Positions 13,963-22,609 of a stretch of 64,000 nt of DNA are shown piece by piece. A program made the translations under genes and the position numbers. The DNA comes from Haloarcula rara. GTDB lineage: Archaea; Halobacteriota; Halobacteria; Halobacteriales; Haloarculaceae. The notes beneath the pieces are model-generated. The model saw nothing but the letters and a program-made list of their open reading frames with translations. It was not told the origin of the DNA and did no database searches. Numbering within the stretch: position 1 is the first letter of the stretch; each line of letters opens with the position of its first letter. The stretch lies in assembly GCF_029338235.1 (NCBI RefSeq), contig NZ_CP119785.1, positions 248,001 to 312,000 of the forward strand. The letters run 5' to 3'.

Positions 13963-14715
13963 CTACTGCTCGTCCAGTACGACCGGTACGCCCCGTCTCG
14001 CCACGTCCTCGGCGAACGCGCCCGAATCGGCCTCGAGCGCTTCGAACGTGTTGTAGTGAATCGGGAGGACGAGGTCGGGGTCCATCGCCTCGGCGAGGCC
14101 GGCGGCGTCGTGGCGGTCCATCGTGAAGCTGCTCGCGATGGAGGGACAGAACAGCGAGACGTCCAGTTCCGCGTGGCCGTCGAGCACGTCAGTGTCGCCG
14201 GGCCAGAACACCCGGGTGTCGTCCAGAGCGAGGAGGAACCCACAGCCGATACCCTTCGGGTGGATTGGGCTACCGTCGGCGCGAACGTTCGGCCCGTCCT
14301 CGCGATTGTACGCCGGCATCGTCCAGATAGGGACGTCGTCGACGAGCAGCTCGTCTTCCATCGACACCGTTCGGACCTCGTAGTCGAGGTCCGCGAACCG
14401 GTCGAGGTCGCGGTCAGTTGCGTGGACGTTGATGCCGTCGAACGCGACGACCGTGGCGTCCTCGCTTGCCACACGGCGGATGCCGTCCGGGTCGTAGTGG
14501 TGGACGTGGGTCACACAGACGATGTCGCCGTCCTGGGGGGCGTAGTCCCGTGCCGGCGGATGCCCGACGCCAGGAGTGTCCGGCCCCCACTCGCCGGTGA
14601 GCACGCCGTAACGGCCGGGGTCGAGGTAGACGACGGTGTCGTCGCTCGCCAGGCGAAGCGTCGCGTAGCCGAGCCACTCTGCAGTGATGCCGTCGTGACG
14701 GATGGTCATATCCAC
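13963..14715 (-). CDS. Metallo-beta-lactamase-fold hydrolase (UlaG-like)
   Basis: 250 residues. The MBL metal site is read as THVHHYDPDG near residue 78, with later single histidines and aspartates in FWPGDTDVLDG and DLVLPIHYNTFE. This spacing (HxHHYD rather than HxHxDH) is the variant I associate with UlaG-type and related archaeal hydrolases. The likely role is hydrolysis of a phosphoester or lactone in the cytoplasm; the substrate is unknown. The N-terminus MTIRHDGITAEWLGYATLRL fits a start at 14715 or at the second Met, 14709. It is divergent from the HTH_10 regulator at 14846, with a shared 130-base control region. Confidence 0.8.
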   Translation of the reverse strand: MDMTIRHDGITAEWLGYATLRLASDDTVVYLDPGRYGVLTGEWGPDTPGVGHPPARDYAPQDGDIVCVTHVHHYDPDGIRRVASEDATVVAFDGINVHATDRDLDRFADLDYEVRTVSMEDELLVDDVPIWTMPAYNREDGPNVRADGSPIHPKGIGCGFLLALDDTRVFWPGDTDVLDGHAELDVSLFCPSIASSFTMDRHDAAGLAEAMDPDLVLPIHYNTFEALEADSGAFAEDVARRGVPVVLDEQ

Positions 14716-14820
14716 CGTTGTGCCAGCGCCGAGTTACGACTGTCGGTACCGACGACCCGACGAGCCCATCGGGTGTCGCAGGGCCGGCACCAGCGCCGGT
14801 ATCGGAGTCCGACCGATATA

Positions 14821-14836
14821 TCAGTGCCAGCACTGA
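14821..14836. promoter_or_regulatory. Palindromic operator candidate upstream of the HTH_10 regulator
   Basis: TCAGTGCCAGCACTGA is a perfect inverted repeat with 7-base arms (TCAGTGC/GCACTGA) and a two-base centre. It begins right at the end of a TATA-like GATATATC (14814-14821) and ends ten bases before the ATG at 14846, where a bound dimer would block transcription. The regulator itself is the natural candidate to bind it, which is inference. Confidence 0.5.
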
Positions 14837-14845
14837 GTGGACCCT

Positions 14846-15544
14846 ATGGGCCTCGTCGCCGAGTTCGATATCGCCTGCGAAGCACTTCCGCTGGTCGGCG
14901 TCGCAGCCGCGAGATCGACGGCGACGCTCGTGCTGGAACTGCAGTACAATCACGGGAACCGACCACGGTTTCTCGTCACGGTCACCGGCGACCCAAACGG
15001 GTCGGTCGAATCGGCTTTCGAGAGCGCTCACGACGTCGACCGCTGGGCCCTCGTCGGCCGGGCCGGCGACACACGCCACTACCAGCTCCGTCCCGCACTG
15101 AGTTTCGAGGACCAGCTGGGCGACCACCTCGGGGACCTCGACGGGCTGGAACAGCTCGCGACGGCCGACGCTATCGTCGAGCGAATCGAGGTGACTCCCG
15201 ACGGCTGGCGACAGACCGGCTGGTTCGCCGACCGGGCGGCGTTCGACCGGTTCAGGGCGTTCTGGCAGCAGGAAGACCGGTTTACGCTCCGCCGACTCAC
15301 CGAGGACGGCGACCCGGAACCACCGGGCGAGGGGCTGACCGACCGCCAGCGCGAGGCGCTTCGAACGGCCTACGAGATGGGCTACTTCGACATCCCCCGT
15401 GACGCGTCGCTGGCGACGGTCGCCGCGGAACTGTCGCTGTCACCGTCGGCGCTGTCCGAACGCATCCGGCGTGCCCAGACGGAGCTCATCGAGGAGACAG
15501 TCGCGCGGACGTGGTCGCCGTTGCCCGCTGGGGACAGTACTTAA
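14846..15544 (+). CDS. Bat-type HTH_10 transcriptional regulator
   Basis: 232 residues from ATG 14846; a GTG at 14837 is possible but would lie inside the operator. The C-terminal HTH_10 domain is clear from about residue 165: LTDRQREALRTAYEMGYFDI, then DASLATVAAELSLSPSALSERIRRAQ. The N-terminal 160 residues are a bacterioopsin-activator-like sensor domain with no visible haem, flavin or metal site. This family controls many haloarchaeal genes; its ligand here is unknown. It is divergent from the MBL hydrolase and 60 bases ahead of an alpha/beta hydrolase on the same strand, either of which could be its target. Confidence 0.85.
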   Translation: MGLVAEFDIACEALPLVGVAAARSTATLVLELQYNHGNRPRFLVTVTGDPNGSVESAFESAHDVDRWALVGRAGDTRHYQLRPALSFEDQLGDHLGDLDGLEQLATADAIVERIEVTPDGWRQTGWFADRAAFDRFRAFWQQEDRFTLRRLTEDGDPEPPGEGLTDRQREALRTAYEMGYFDIPRDASLATVAAELSLSPSALSERIRRAQTELIEETVARTWSPLPAGDST

Positions 15545-15604
15545 ACAGCCGGAGTATTACGAGTCAGGGCCTTTCCCCGTGGTCACGGACCAGTAGGTCC
15601 CGGA

Positions 15605-16360
15605 ATGCAGACAGTGACATCGACAGACGGTACCAGTATCGCATACGAAGACCACGGCGACGGCCACCCGCTCGTCCTCCTCCACGGCGGGTCGGTGACA
15701 CGTCGTGCCTGGGAGCCGCTTCGCCGCGCGCTCGGTCCCGAGTTCAGGTTCGTCGTCCCCGACCGCCGTGGCCGGGGCGACAGCGGCGACGCCGCGGCGT
15801 ACAGTCTGGCCCGCGAAGTGGCCGACCTGCGTGCGGTCCTCGACGACATCGACGGCGACGTGTCCGTCTTCGGTCACTCCTACGGTGCCGTCGTCGCCCT
15901 GGAGACGGCCCGGAAAACCGATATCGAGCGCTTGGTGCTGTACGAACCGCCCGTACAGGTCGGTGACCGTGACACCGGTGACCTGACGGCACGGCTACGC
16001 GAGCGCTGTGTAGCAGGTGAACGGACAGTCGCGATGAAACTGTTCTACCAGGAAGAAGTCGGTATCCCCGACCCCGAACGGCTCCCGGTCTGGCCGGACG
16101 GCGTCGACTTCAGGCTCGCGGACACGGTCCTCCGTGAGCAGGCCGCCCTCGACGGGTACGAGCTCCCCGAGGCGTCCGACATCGATGCCCCGGTGACACT
16201 GCTGACAGGCGAGCACAGCGCGCCGCATCTCCGTGCTGGCGCCCGAGAACTCGACACGCGCCTCGAGGACAGTCGCCTCGTGGAGGTCGACGCCGGCCAC
16301 GTGGGGATTCAGTCGGCTCCGGACTCGGTCGCCCCGGCCCTCTCCAACATCGGGCAGTAA
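15605..16360 (+). CDS. Alpha/beta hydrolase
   Basis: 251 residues. The oxyanion hole HGGS follows the strand PLVLLHGG (about 22-29). The nucleophile elbow is FGHSYGAVVALE (Ser near residue 92). The acid and histidine are expected in VTLLTGEHSAP and EVDAGHVGIQS near the C-terminus. The early strand pattern RFVVPDRRGRGDSG is typical of esterase and haloperoxidase-like members. It is a cytoplasmic enzyme whose substrate cannot be predicted. A TACTTAAAC TATA-like element at 15538-15546 lies about 60 bases upstream, so the message probably has a leader of about 30 bases. Confidence 0.88.
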   Translation: MQTVTSTDGTSIAYEDHGDGHPLVLLHGGSVTRRAWEPLRRALGPEFRFVVPDRRGRGDSGDAAAYSLAREVADLRAVLDDIDGDVSVFGHSYGAVVALETARKTDIERLVLYEPPVQVGDRDTGDLTARLRERCVAGERTVAMKLFYQEEVGIPDPERLPVWPDGVDFRLADTVLREQAALDGYELPEASDIDAPVTLLTGEHSAPHLRAGARELDTRLEDSRLVEVDAGHVGIQSAPDSVAPALSNIGQ

Positions 16361-16409
16361 TCGGTCCTCGGTCCGCTCTCTCCCCGCTGACGCCCTCTTT
16401 CGGCCGACA

Positions 16410-18866
16410 CTACCCCTCGCTCCCTTCGGGTAACTCCACGGTTATGGAGACGAACTCGCTCTGTCCGGCCGCGGGATAGGGCTCGTCGGTCTCACCCGGG
16501 TTCTCGAAGTCGTAGTCCAGTTGCTGGTTCTCGTTCGTGTCCTGATGGGCGACCAGCACCAGCGGCTGCCGGTCGGGCGGTTGTTCATCGAGCGTGATCA
16601 CCACGTCCTTGTGCGAGCCCGGTTCGAGGTACCCCGAGGTGCCCAGGACTGTGCCCTCGGCGTCCTGGGCGTGGACCACGACGAAGCCGCCGCTGGACAT
16701 CGACGCCGAGTCGACGGTGAGCTGGCCGCCCTCGACGTTGGGGTTCTCGACGGTCATCGAGGCAACCGGCGAGGAGAGCAGGACGAAGGCGACGTAGGCA
16801 ATACCCAGCAGGACGGCGGCGTGTGTGGCCCCGTCTTTGAGGCTCCCTTCGCCGAGCTGGCCACCGATGAACCCGGTCAGAACGGCCTGAATGAGCGCGA
16901 TATGGAAGAACACGAGCGTGTAGGCGGCCTTGTCCACCTGGCCGAGGCGGGCGAACTGGTCGGTGTTGACGGCGAGACGATTCGTGTTCTCGGGCGTGGG
17001 AACCGACGACGGGAGCGCCGGGACGAGCACCTCCTGGACGGCGACGATGATGACGAGGAAGACGAAAAACGAGATGTAGATGACCACGAGATACGTCAGC
17101 ATCTGCTGGCGCCGGCGGTTGCGCAGGCGGTGGTCGGCCCGAGCCTGCGTAGCCGCGATTCGCAACACCGGCCCCAGCTGTCCCGAGGCGTGCATCGCCT
17201 TCGTCAGCAACGTGACGACGCGGGAGATGGCGGTCGTCCGGATGCGGCGGCCGAAGCGGACGAGCGCGTCGTCGACGTTCGCGCCCATTCTGATATCGGC
17301 CCAGATGCGCTCGACCTCCGGGCTGAGCACGCCCACGTCGCTCCCACGGACCCGCCGGACGCTCTCGACGAGTGTCATTCCGGCCTCGTTGAGGCTGGCG
17401 AGCCGTTCCAGGAGTTCGGGGGTCGCCGCCTCGATGCGGCTGACCCGCCGAGTGTAGATGGTCCGGACGACCGCAAAGGAGCCAAGCACCAGGAGCAGCG
17501 ACTGGACGACCAGGTCGTCCAGAATCCGGACGTTGACAGAGCTGGTCTGGAACGCCGACGGGAGGCGGACGGCAAACAGCACGAGTGCGACGGGAACCGC
17601 GATATAGAGCACGTGCGTCGGGTTCCAGACGAGCGTTCGAGCGGGCGAGCGCAGGGCTGCCTTGAGAGAGCCCAGCCGGTCGTGGAATCGCAGCCGCGCC
17701 CAGTTGGGGTTCCCATCGCGCACGGTGCCACCGTCCGTCAGCCCGGTCGCGCCACTGGCGTCCGACGGTCGCCCGAGCGTGGCAGTCCTGACACGTTCCA
17801 GCGCCCTCGTCGTGCCGGTCTCGCCGATGCCCAGCGCGGAGAGCTTCTGGTTGAGATACACCATGAACCCGACGTTCGCGAGCGGAATCGCGAGATAGCC
17901 AAGCAGCTGGAGGAACGGGAGGGTGTCCGTCGTCGTCAGCCCGAACACCATCAGGATAGTGATGAGAAAGAGGACGCCGGCGACGAAGATGGTGACGTAC
18001 GCCTCGGCGACGGTCGCAAGCGACTCCAGCAGGTCCGCCTGGCGCTCTTCGGCCTCCTCCTGGTGGCGCTCGTACTGGTTGTGCAGGAACGACGAGAGCG
18101 ACTGGCCGCTCTGGAGGACTGACGAGAGGTTCTCTGAGAAGGTCTTGAACCGCTCGCTGGGCGTCCGCCGGTTCATCCGTTTGATGGCCGATAGCATGTC
18201 CTGGCCGAACAGGTCCATCTCGCGGACGGCGACGCCGAACTCCCGGGCGTTCTCGCCGTATATCTCCTCGTTTTTCGCAAGGACCGTCATCACCTCCGGG
18301 AAGGACATCCCACCTCGGGAGAGGGCGTACATGAACGCGATGGTCCGGGCCATCCCCGCGTCGATGTTCCGCTGGCGCACGTCTGCCCTGCTTTTGGGCA
18401 TCTCCCAGCGCATCACGTAGGTCAAAAGCGCCGTGACGCCGCCGAAGACGACGCCGCTCGTGATGAGGATGGCCAGTGTCTGGGTCTCAGAGAGGACGAG
18501 TTCGAACCCCCGGATGCCGAGCACGTTGACCATCGTCCGCGGCAGCCCCATCATGAGGTCGACGATGGTGGGGACAAGCAGGAGGAACCCGCCGACTGCG
18601 TAGGCGCCGGCGATGGCGCCCCCGATGGCTGCCAGCCCGGTGTAAAAGTAGGTCCGCGTGGCGTAGGTCCGGTAGGACTGGCCGACGTAGGCGGCCTCGA
18701 GCTGGCGCTCGCGCTCCGGCGAGTCGCTGACGTACCGACCGAAGAGCCGTCGGGCGATACGCGTCAGCCGGCGTTCGACGGCATCGCTGGCCGAGGAGAG
18801 GAAGACGAGAGCGAGAACCCCCACGACGACCAGAAGCGGTGCCAGTCCCAGCGGGTTCAGCGCCAT
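16410..18866 (-). CDS. Type IV pilus/T2SS membrane platform protein (TadC/PilC type) with DUF7282-like C-terminal domain
   Basis: 818 residues. Two T2SSF domains are visible: the first around residues 150-300 (RTIAFMYALSRGGMSFPEV, GQDMLSAIKRMNRRTPSERF), the second around 480-600 (LERLASLNEAGMTLVESVRR, ISRVVTLLTKAMHASGQLGP), each followed by membrane helices. The protein anchors the assembly ATPase and extracts pilins from the membrane. After the last helix (FVLLSSPVASM) about 110 residues remain: SSGGFVVVHAQDAEG, SGYLEPGSHKDVVITLDE, LVLVAHQDTNENQQLDYDF. These match the haloarchaeal surface domain I know as DUF7282, probably outside the cell. The start is one base after the ATPase stop, so the two are coupled. 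Confidence 0.88.
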   Translation of the reverse strand: MALNPLGLAPLLVVVGVLALVFLSSASDAVERRLTRIARRLFGRYVSDSPERERQLEAAYVGQSYRTYATRTYFYTGLAAIGGAIAGAYAVGGFLLLVPTIVDLMMGLPRTMVNVLGIRGFELVLSETQTLAILITSGVVFGGVTALLTYVMRWEMPKSRADVRQRNIDAGMARTIAFMYALSRGGMSFPEVMTVLAKNEEIYGENAREFGVAVREMDLFGQDMLSAIKRMNRRTPSERFKTFSENLSSVLQSGQSLSSFLHNQYERHQEEAEERQADLLESLATVAEAYVTIFVAGVLFLITILMVFGLTTTDTLPFLQLLGYLAIPLANVGFMVYLNQKLSALGIGETGTTRALERVRTATLGRPSDASGATGLTDGGTVRDGNPNWARLRFHDRLGSLKAALRSPARTLVWNPTHVLYIAVPVALVLFAVRLPSAFQTSSVNVRILDDLVVQSLLLVLGSFAVVRTIYTRRVSRIEAATPELLERLASLNEAGMTLVESVRRVRGSDVGVLSPEVERIWADIRMGANVDDALVRFGRRIRTTAISRVVTLLTKAMHASGQLGPVLRIAATQARADHRLRNRRRQQMLTYLVVIYISFFVFLVIIVAVQEVLVPALPSSVPTPENTNRLAVNTDQFARLGQVDKAAYTLVFFHIALIQAVLTGFIGGQLGEGSLKDGATHAAVLLGIAYVAFVLLSSPVASMTVENPNVEGGQLTVDSASMSSGGFVVVHAQDAEGTVLGTSGYLEPGSHKDVVITLDEQPPDRQPLVLVAHQDTNENQQLDYDFENPGETDEPYPAAGQSEFVSITVELPEGSEG

Positions 18867-18867
18867 C

Positions 18868-20490
18868 TTACGCTGACTCTGTGGAGCCGATTCGCTCCAT
18901 CACTTGGGCTTTGTCCGCGTAGTACTTGTTGACCATCGCGGTGAAGCGACGGTAGTCGGTGACACCGCGCTCTTGGAGGAAAGTGAGGAAGCGCTTGCGG
19001 TCGTTTATCTCGGTGAGCAGTTCGGACTGGCTCCAGCCCCGTTCCTCGCGTATCTCGTCGACGAGCTCGCTGTTGCGTTCCTGGAAGGAGTCCCGCGTCG
19101 CTTCCCACGCGTAGGTCGTCGAGTAGTCCAGTTCGCCGGTCCGCTGGTCGATGCCCTCAATCTCCGCGAGCGTCTTCGCCCGGCGGACCCGCTCGTCGCC
19201 CGAACGGGCCAGCACCTGCACACAGAGGATATCGAGGCTCTGGACCATCGGCCGCGGGACGTTGATGGGCTCGTTCTCCAGGCGGTTGATTACCGTCTGG
19301 ACGGAGTCTGCGTGCATCGTCGAGAAGGTCGTGTGGCCGGTGTTCATCGCCTGGAACAGCGTGATGGCCTCCTCGCCTCGGACCTCCCCGACGATGATGT
19401 ACTCCGGCCGGTGGCGCAGGGCGGAGCGAAGCAGGTCGTACATCGTGATATCGGAGTCGTCCAACCGTTCCCGCGTGACCGAGGAGAGCCAGTTGTCGTG
19501 GTACAGCGAGAGCTCGCGGGTGTCCTCGATGGTCAGCACCTTCGAGCGGGGCGGAATGAACATCGCCAGCGCGTTCATCGAGGTGGTCTTGCCGGCCGCG
19601 GTCCCGCCGGCGAAGATGAGCGACTTGTTGGACTCGATGGCCAGCCAGAGGTAGGCGAGCATCTCCAGGGAGAAGGTGCCGAAGTTCAGCAGGTCGATGG
19701 GCGTAAAGGGTTCGTCGGCGTACTTCCGGATGGTAAAGGCCGACCCGCGCGGGGTGACCTCCTCGCCCAGTGCCAGTTCGATACGGGAACCGTCCGGCAG
19801 CGTCGTCGAGACGACGGGGTCAGAGATGGAGACGTGCCGGCCCGACCGCTGGGCGAGCTGGATGACAAAGTTGTTCAGCTCCTGTTCCTCGAAGGCGATG
19901 TTCGTCTCGATGTCGGTGTACTCGTCGTGGTAGACGAAGATGGGGAGGTCCGAGCCGTCACAGGAGATGTCCTCGATGGCCGGGTCGTGCATCAGCGGGT
20001 CGATGAGGCCATAGCCCTGGAACGAGCGATAGAGGTAATAAAAGAGCCGGTAGAAGGTCTCGGCCTCGATGACGACGCCGTACTCTTCCAGCCGGTCGTA
20101 CAGCTCCTCGCGAAGCGCGTGTTCGGGGTCGTCGTCGACGCCGTCGCGGTAGATGAGCGGCCCGCGGATGTCCTCGTACAGTCGGTCGAGCAGTTCGGAC
20201 TCGAAATCAGACAACGACGGCTCGACGACGTGGTATCGCTTCTCGTCGGTCTCGGGGTCGCGGTTGATGGAGACGAAGGCGAACGGGGCGTTGAGCCAGT
20301 AGCGTTCGAGTTCCTCCCACCCCTCCAGGCCCGAAAAGCGAGTCAGCGTCCCGTGGCGGGCCGGGTCGTAGTTCGATTCCGGCACCGCCGTCCCAGACAG
20401 GATGGTGGCGGTCCGGGAGAGCCACGCCTGTAGCTGGCCCAGGGGGTTCTGGACGCTGTCGCCGGGGTCGGGTGTCTCAGGGTTAGACAT
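18868..20490 (-). CDS. Type II/IV secretion ATPase (PilB/TadA-like) for pilus assembly
   Basis: 540 residues. The Walker A motif is FAGGTAAGKTTSMNAL near residue 292; the Asp box and Walker B region are TIEDTREL and EYIIVGEVRGEEA; a histidine box follows at TGHTTFSTMHADS. The N-terminal 160 residues are the acidic haloarchaeal-type domain that contacts the membrane partner. It would form a hexamer that drives assembly of type IV pili with the downstream TadC/PilC-type protein. No pilin or prepilin peptidase gene is visible nearby, so the pilins are elsewhere. A TATA-like CTTAAAT at 20541-20547 lies 50 bases upstream of the ATG. Confidence 0.93.
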   Translation of the reverse strand: MSNPETPDPGDSVQNPLGQLQAWLSRTATILSGTAVPESNYDPARHGTLTRFSGLEGWEELERYWLNAPFAFVSINRDPETDEKRYHVVEPSLSDFESELLDRLYEDIRGPLIYRDGVDDDPEHALREELYDRLEEYGVVIEAETFYRLFYYLYRSFQGYGLIDPLMHDPAIEDISCDGSDLPIFVYHDEYTDIETNIAFEEQELNNFVIQLAQRSGRHVSISDPVVSTTLPDGSRIELALGEEVTPRGSAFTIRKYADEPFTPIDLLNFGTFSLEMLAYLWLAIESNKSLIFAGGTAAGKTTSMNALAMFIPPRSKVLTIEDTRELSLYHDNWLSSVTRERLDDSDITMYDLLRSALRHRPEYIIVGEVRGEEAITLFQAMNTGHTTFSTMHADSVQTVINRLENEPINVPRPMVQSLDILCVQVLARSGDERVRRAKTLAEIEGIDQRTGELDYSTTYAWEATRDSFQERNSELVDEIREERGWSQSELLTEINDRKRFLTFLQERGVTDYRRFTAMVNKYYADKAQVMERIGSTESA

Positions 20491-20599
20491 CGGTAAAGAG
20501 GTAGGTGCCGTGGATGTAGACTGGGTTTGGTTGCCAGCTACTTAAATTCGCTCGCCGACTCGGCAACTGTGTTCAGACCTGAGAACTGGTCGGCCGGGG

Positions 20600-21100
20600 C
20601 TAGGTCAGGTCGGCAGTGAGCAGGACGGCGGCGAGCACCGGCGCGACCAGCGCGCCGACGGGAATCGTCGTCCCGAGGAATCCGCCCTCGAGGTTCAGCA
20701 AGACCGTCGCGACCAGCACGAGCAGGCCGCCGACGCCGAGCAAGCCACCGAAGAGTCGAACCGGGTGGAGCGGGAGCAGGTCGGTGAACTCCATCTCGCG
20801 ATGGTAGTAGTAGGCGCTGGCGCCGACGGCGACGGCCAGCACAGCCAGTGCGAGCGTCCAGAGGACGGCCGCACGGCCGATGTTGTCCGGGAACTCCATC
20901 ACCCGCCAGGCCCAGACGAAGTTCAGTTCGTTCGGGATGGAGACGCCGTACAGATACTGGATTCTGAAGGGGAGAAACCGAAACACGACGCCCGTTATCT
21001 GCCCGTTCCCGAAGACGGAGACCGACCAGGGCGCGACGGCCACTAGCCACGTCGACAGCACTGCCAGTTCACCGGCGTACTCGGATTTGACCCACGCCAT
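20600..21100 (-). CDS. Haloarchaeal polytopic membrane protein (TIGR04206-like)
   Basis: 166 residues from ATG 21100 (MAWVKSEYAGELAVLSTWL). There are about four membrane helices: LAVLSTWLVAVAPWSVSVF, the stretch AAVLWTLALAVLAVAVGASA, LFGGLLGVGGLLVLVATVLL and IPVGALVAPVLAAVLLTADL. The opening matches haloarchaeal proteins I remember as TIGR04206, with no known function. An ATG further upstream at 21145 would run into the palindromic element at 21143-21229 and is less likely. Confidence 0.7.
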   Translation of the reverse strand: MAWVKSEYAGELAVLSTWLVAVAPWSVSVFGNGQITGVVFRFLPFRIQYLYGVSIPNELNFVWAWRVMEFPDNIGRAAVLWTLALAVLAVAVGASAYYYHREMEFTDLLPLHPVRLFGGLLGVGGLLVLVATVLLNLEGGFLGTTIPVGALVAPVLAAVLLTADLT

Positions 21101-21142
21101 GCTGTTTGCAGGGCCACCGTCGACCGTGTAAAAGCTACCGGT

Positions 21143-21229
21143 CACACCGCCGGCTGTAACAAACTGAGATACGCCGCCACCCGGAGTGGGCGATATTCTT
21201 TACGAACACACAGCCGGCAGTGTCAGCCA
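21143..21229. repeat. Palindromic repeat element, copy A
   Basis: Imperfect inverted arms GCCGGCTGT (21149-21157) and ACAGCCGGC (21210-21218) are extended outward by further partial matches (CACAC...GTGTC). The interior, starting AACAAACTGAGA, shares the 16-mer GGCTGTAACAAACTGA and the TCTTT.CGAAC...ACAGCC end with copy B at 39412-39483. The element fills the space between the divergent genes at 21100 and 21285. It could be a tiny mobile element, a conserved operator pair or a structured RNA. Confidence 0.6.
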
Positions 21230-21284
21230 CGGGATAGCGCGCCGATACGTTCTTTGGGACGGCCATCCAAGCTACCCTATCCGA

Positions 21285-21716
21285 ATGAGGCGCGACTACT
21301 TCACCATCGACTTCCGGCCGGAACCGGGCGACGACGGTATCCCCACGATAGCGATAGAGTACACCGGCCCGTCTGGCGGGCTTCGGGACCGCCTCACCGA
21401 AACAGCGGAGGCGACGCTAGACTCCAGCGAATTAGACGTGGCGTTCCGTCACCAGGCCGACTCCGACGACGGTGTCCTCTCGCTGACTGACCGGCTGACC
21501 GGGGAGTTCATCTTCGAGGTGGCCGCTCCCGTCGAAGCGGTGGATGCACTCGTCTCGGCGGCCCAGCGACACGACGGGGACGGTGAGTACGAGGTGCGGC
21601 TGACCGACAGCAACGGGAAGTCGCTGGTCTACGAGAAATCGATCCTGCTGGTGTACGACCAGGAAGGGGACCTCCTGCGCAACCGCAGCCTCATTCCGGG
21701 CAGCGTCGAACTCTAG
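21285..21716 (+). CDS. DUF5793-like haloarchaeal protein
   Basis: 143 residues from ATG 21285 (MRRDYFTIDFRPEPGDDG). The opening and the closing EYEVRLTDSNGKSLVYEKSI, LLVYDQEGDLLRNRSLIPGS match the haloarchaeal family I recall as DUF5793. It is soluble and beta-rich, with no catalytic motif. The frame is open upstream to 21186 but this runs through the palindromic element, so the internal ATG is preferred. Its stop overlaps the Sir2 stop on the opposite strand in the sequence CTAG, so the two genes are convergent. Confidence 0.75.
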   Translation: MRRDYFTIDFRPEPGDDGIPTIAIEYTGPSGGLRDRLTETAEATLDSSELDVAFRHQADSDDGVLSLTDRLTGEFIFEVAAPVEAVDALVSAAQRHDGDGEYEVRLTDSNGKSLVYEKSILLVYDQEGDLLRNRSLIPGSVEL

Positions 21717-22480
21717 AGCCGGTCGCACAGTGCCGGCAGCACGGTCGTCACGTCCTCGCGAAACACATAGTCAGCCGCCTCGTCGTGGGACGTGGCGTCG
21801 AAGTTCACGACGGCGAGCGTCGCGCCCGCCTCCAGGGCGATTCTGGGCAACAGCGCGGCGGGCCGGACCGACAGCGACGACCCCACGGCCAGGAACACGT
21901 CGCTCTCGCGGGCCAGCCGCTGGGCCTCCGCCAGCGCCGCATCGGCGAGTGACTCGCCGAACAGCACCACGTCGGGCCGGTAGATGCCACCACAGTCACA
22001 GCGGGGCGGGAGCGAGGCGTCTGTGCCCGCACTCGCCGCGTCGGCCGCCCGGTCGAACACCGGCTCGGCCGGTTCGGTCGTCCCGCAGTCGTCACAGCGT
22101 ACCCGTCGGTTCGTCCCGTGGAGTTCGACGACGTGAGCGCTCCCGGCGGCCGTGTGGAGCCCGTCGACGTTCTGTGTGAGTACCGCCTCGAGGTGGCCGT
22201 CGCCTTCCATCGCCGCGAGCGCGTCGTGTGCGGCATTTGGCTCGGGGTCGCCCCCGACCAGCTCCGCGCGAAGCTCGATACGGTCGGCCCAGAACCCGGC
22301 CGGGTCGGCGTCGAGGCGCCGGCGATGGAACGCCTTCGGGTCCCACTCGGCCCAGATACCGTCCTCACCCCGGAACGACGGAATGCCAGAGGCCGTCGAG
22401 ACGCCCGCGCCCGACAGCGCGACAGTGGTGTCGGCGGTGCGGACCGCGGCCCCGAGCGAATCGAGTGCGTCGTCGTTCAT
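21713..22480 (-). CDS. Sir2-family NAD-dependent protein deacylase
   Basis: 255 residues from ATG 22480. NAD-binding and catalytic motifs are intact: GAGVSTASGIPSFRG, LTQNVDGLHTAAGS and VELHGTN with the catalytic histidine. The zinc module has CDDC and later CDC (CxxC...CxC), and is followed by RPDVVLFGES and AVGSSLSVRPAA. It removes acyl groups from lysines using NAD, releasing O-acetyl-ADP-ribose and nicotinamide; possible targets are chromatin proteins and acyl-CoA synthetases. An ATG further upstream (22537) gives a hydrophobic non-family leader and is rejected. The stop codon overlaps that of the DUF5793-like gene. Confidence 0.92.
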   Translation of the reverse strand: MNDDALDSLGAAVRTADTTVALSGAGVSTASGIPSFRGEDGIWAEWDPKAFHRRRLDADPAGFWADRIELRAELVGGDPEPNAAHDALAAMEGDGHLEAVLTQNVDGLHTAAGSAHVVELHGTNRRVRCDDCGTTEPAEPVFDRAADAASAGTDASLPPRCDCGGIYRPDVVLFGESLADAALAEAQRLARESDVFLAVGSSLSVRPAALLPRIALEAGATLAVVNFDATSHDEAADYVFREDVTTVLPALCDRL

Positions 22481-22582
22481 AGGTCCAGGAGCGAACCCGA
22501 CCGCCAAAACAGCGTCGCACGACAGCGCCACTGTCACCGTAATCTACGCTCGCTGGACCGTGGGAAAATTGGAGTTATAAGG

Positions 22583-22590
22583 TTATATAT
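22583..22590 (+). promoter_or_regulatory. TATA box for a leaderless small zinc-finger gene
   Basis: TTATATAT lies 20-27 bases before the ATG at 22610, the right distance for transcription to start at or next to the start codon. It is preceded by a second TA-rich stretch (TTATAA at 22575-22580). There is no competing gene in this 130-base gap. Confidence 0.55.
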
Positions 22591-22609
22591 CCTACATTAC
22601 GACGGCCAG

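Noticed and set aside
16521..18122. 533-codon rightward frame opposite the pilus platform protein
   Set aside because: Antisense to a recognisable T2SSF protein and rich in Arg/His/Asp without structure.
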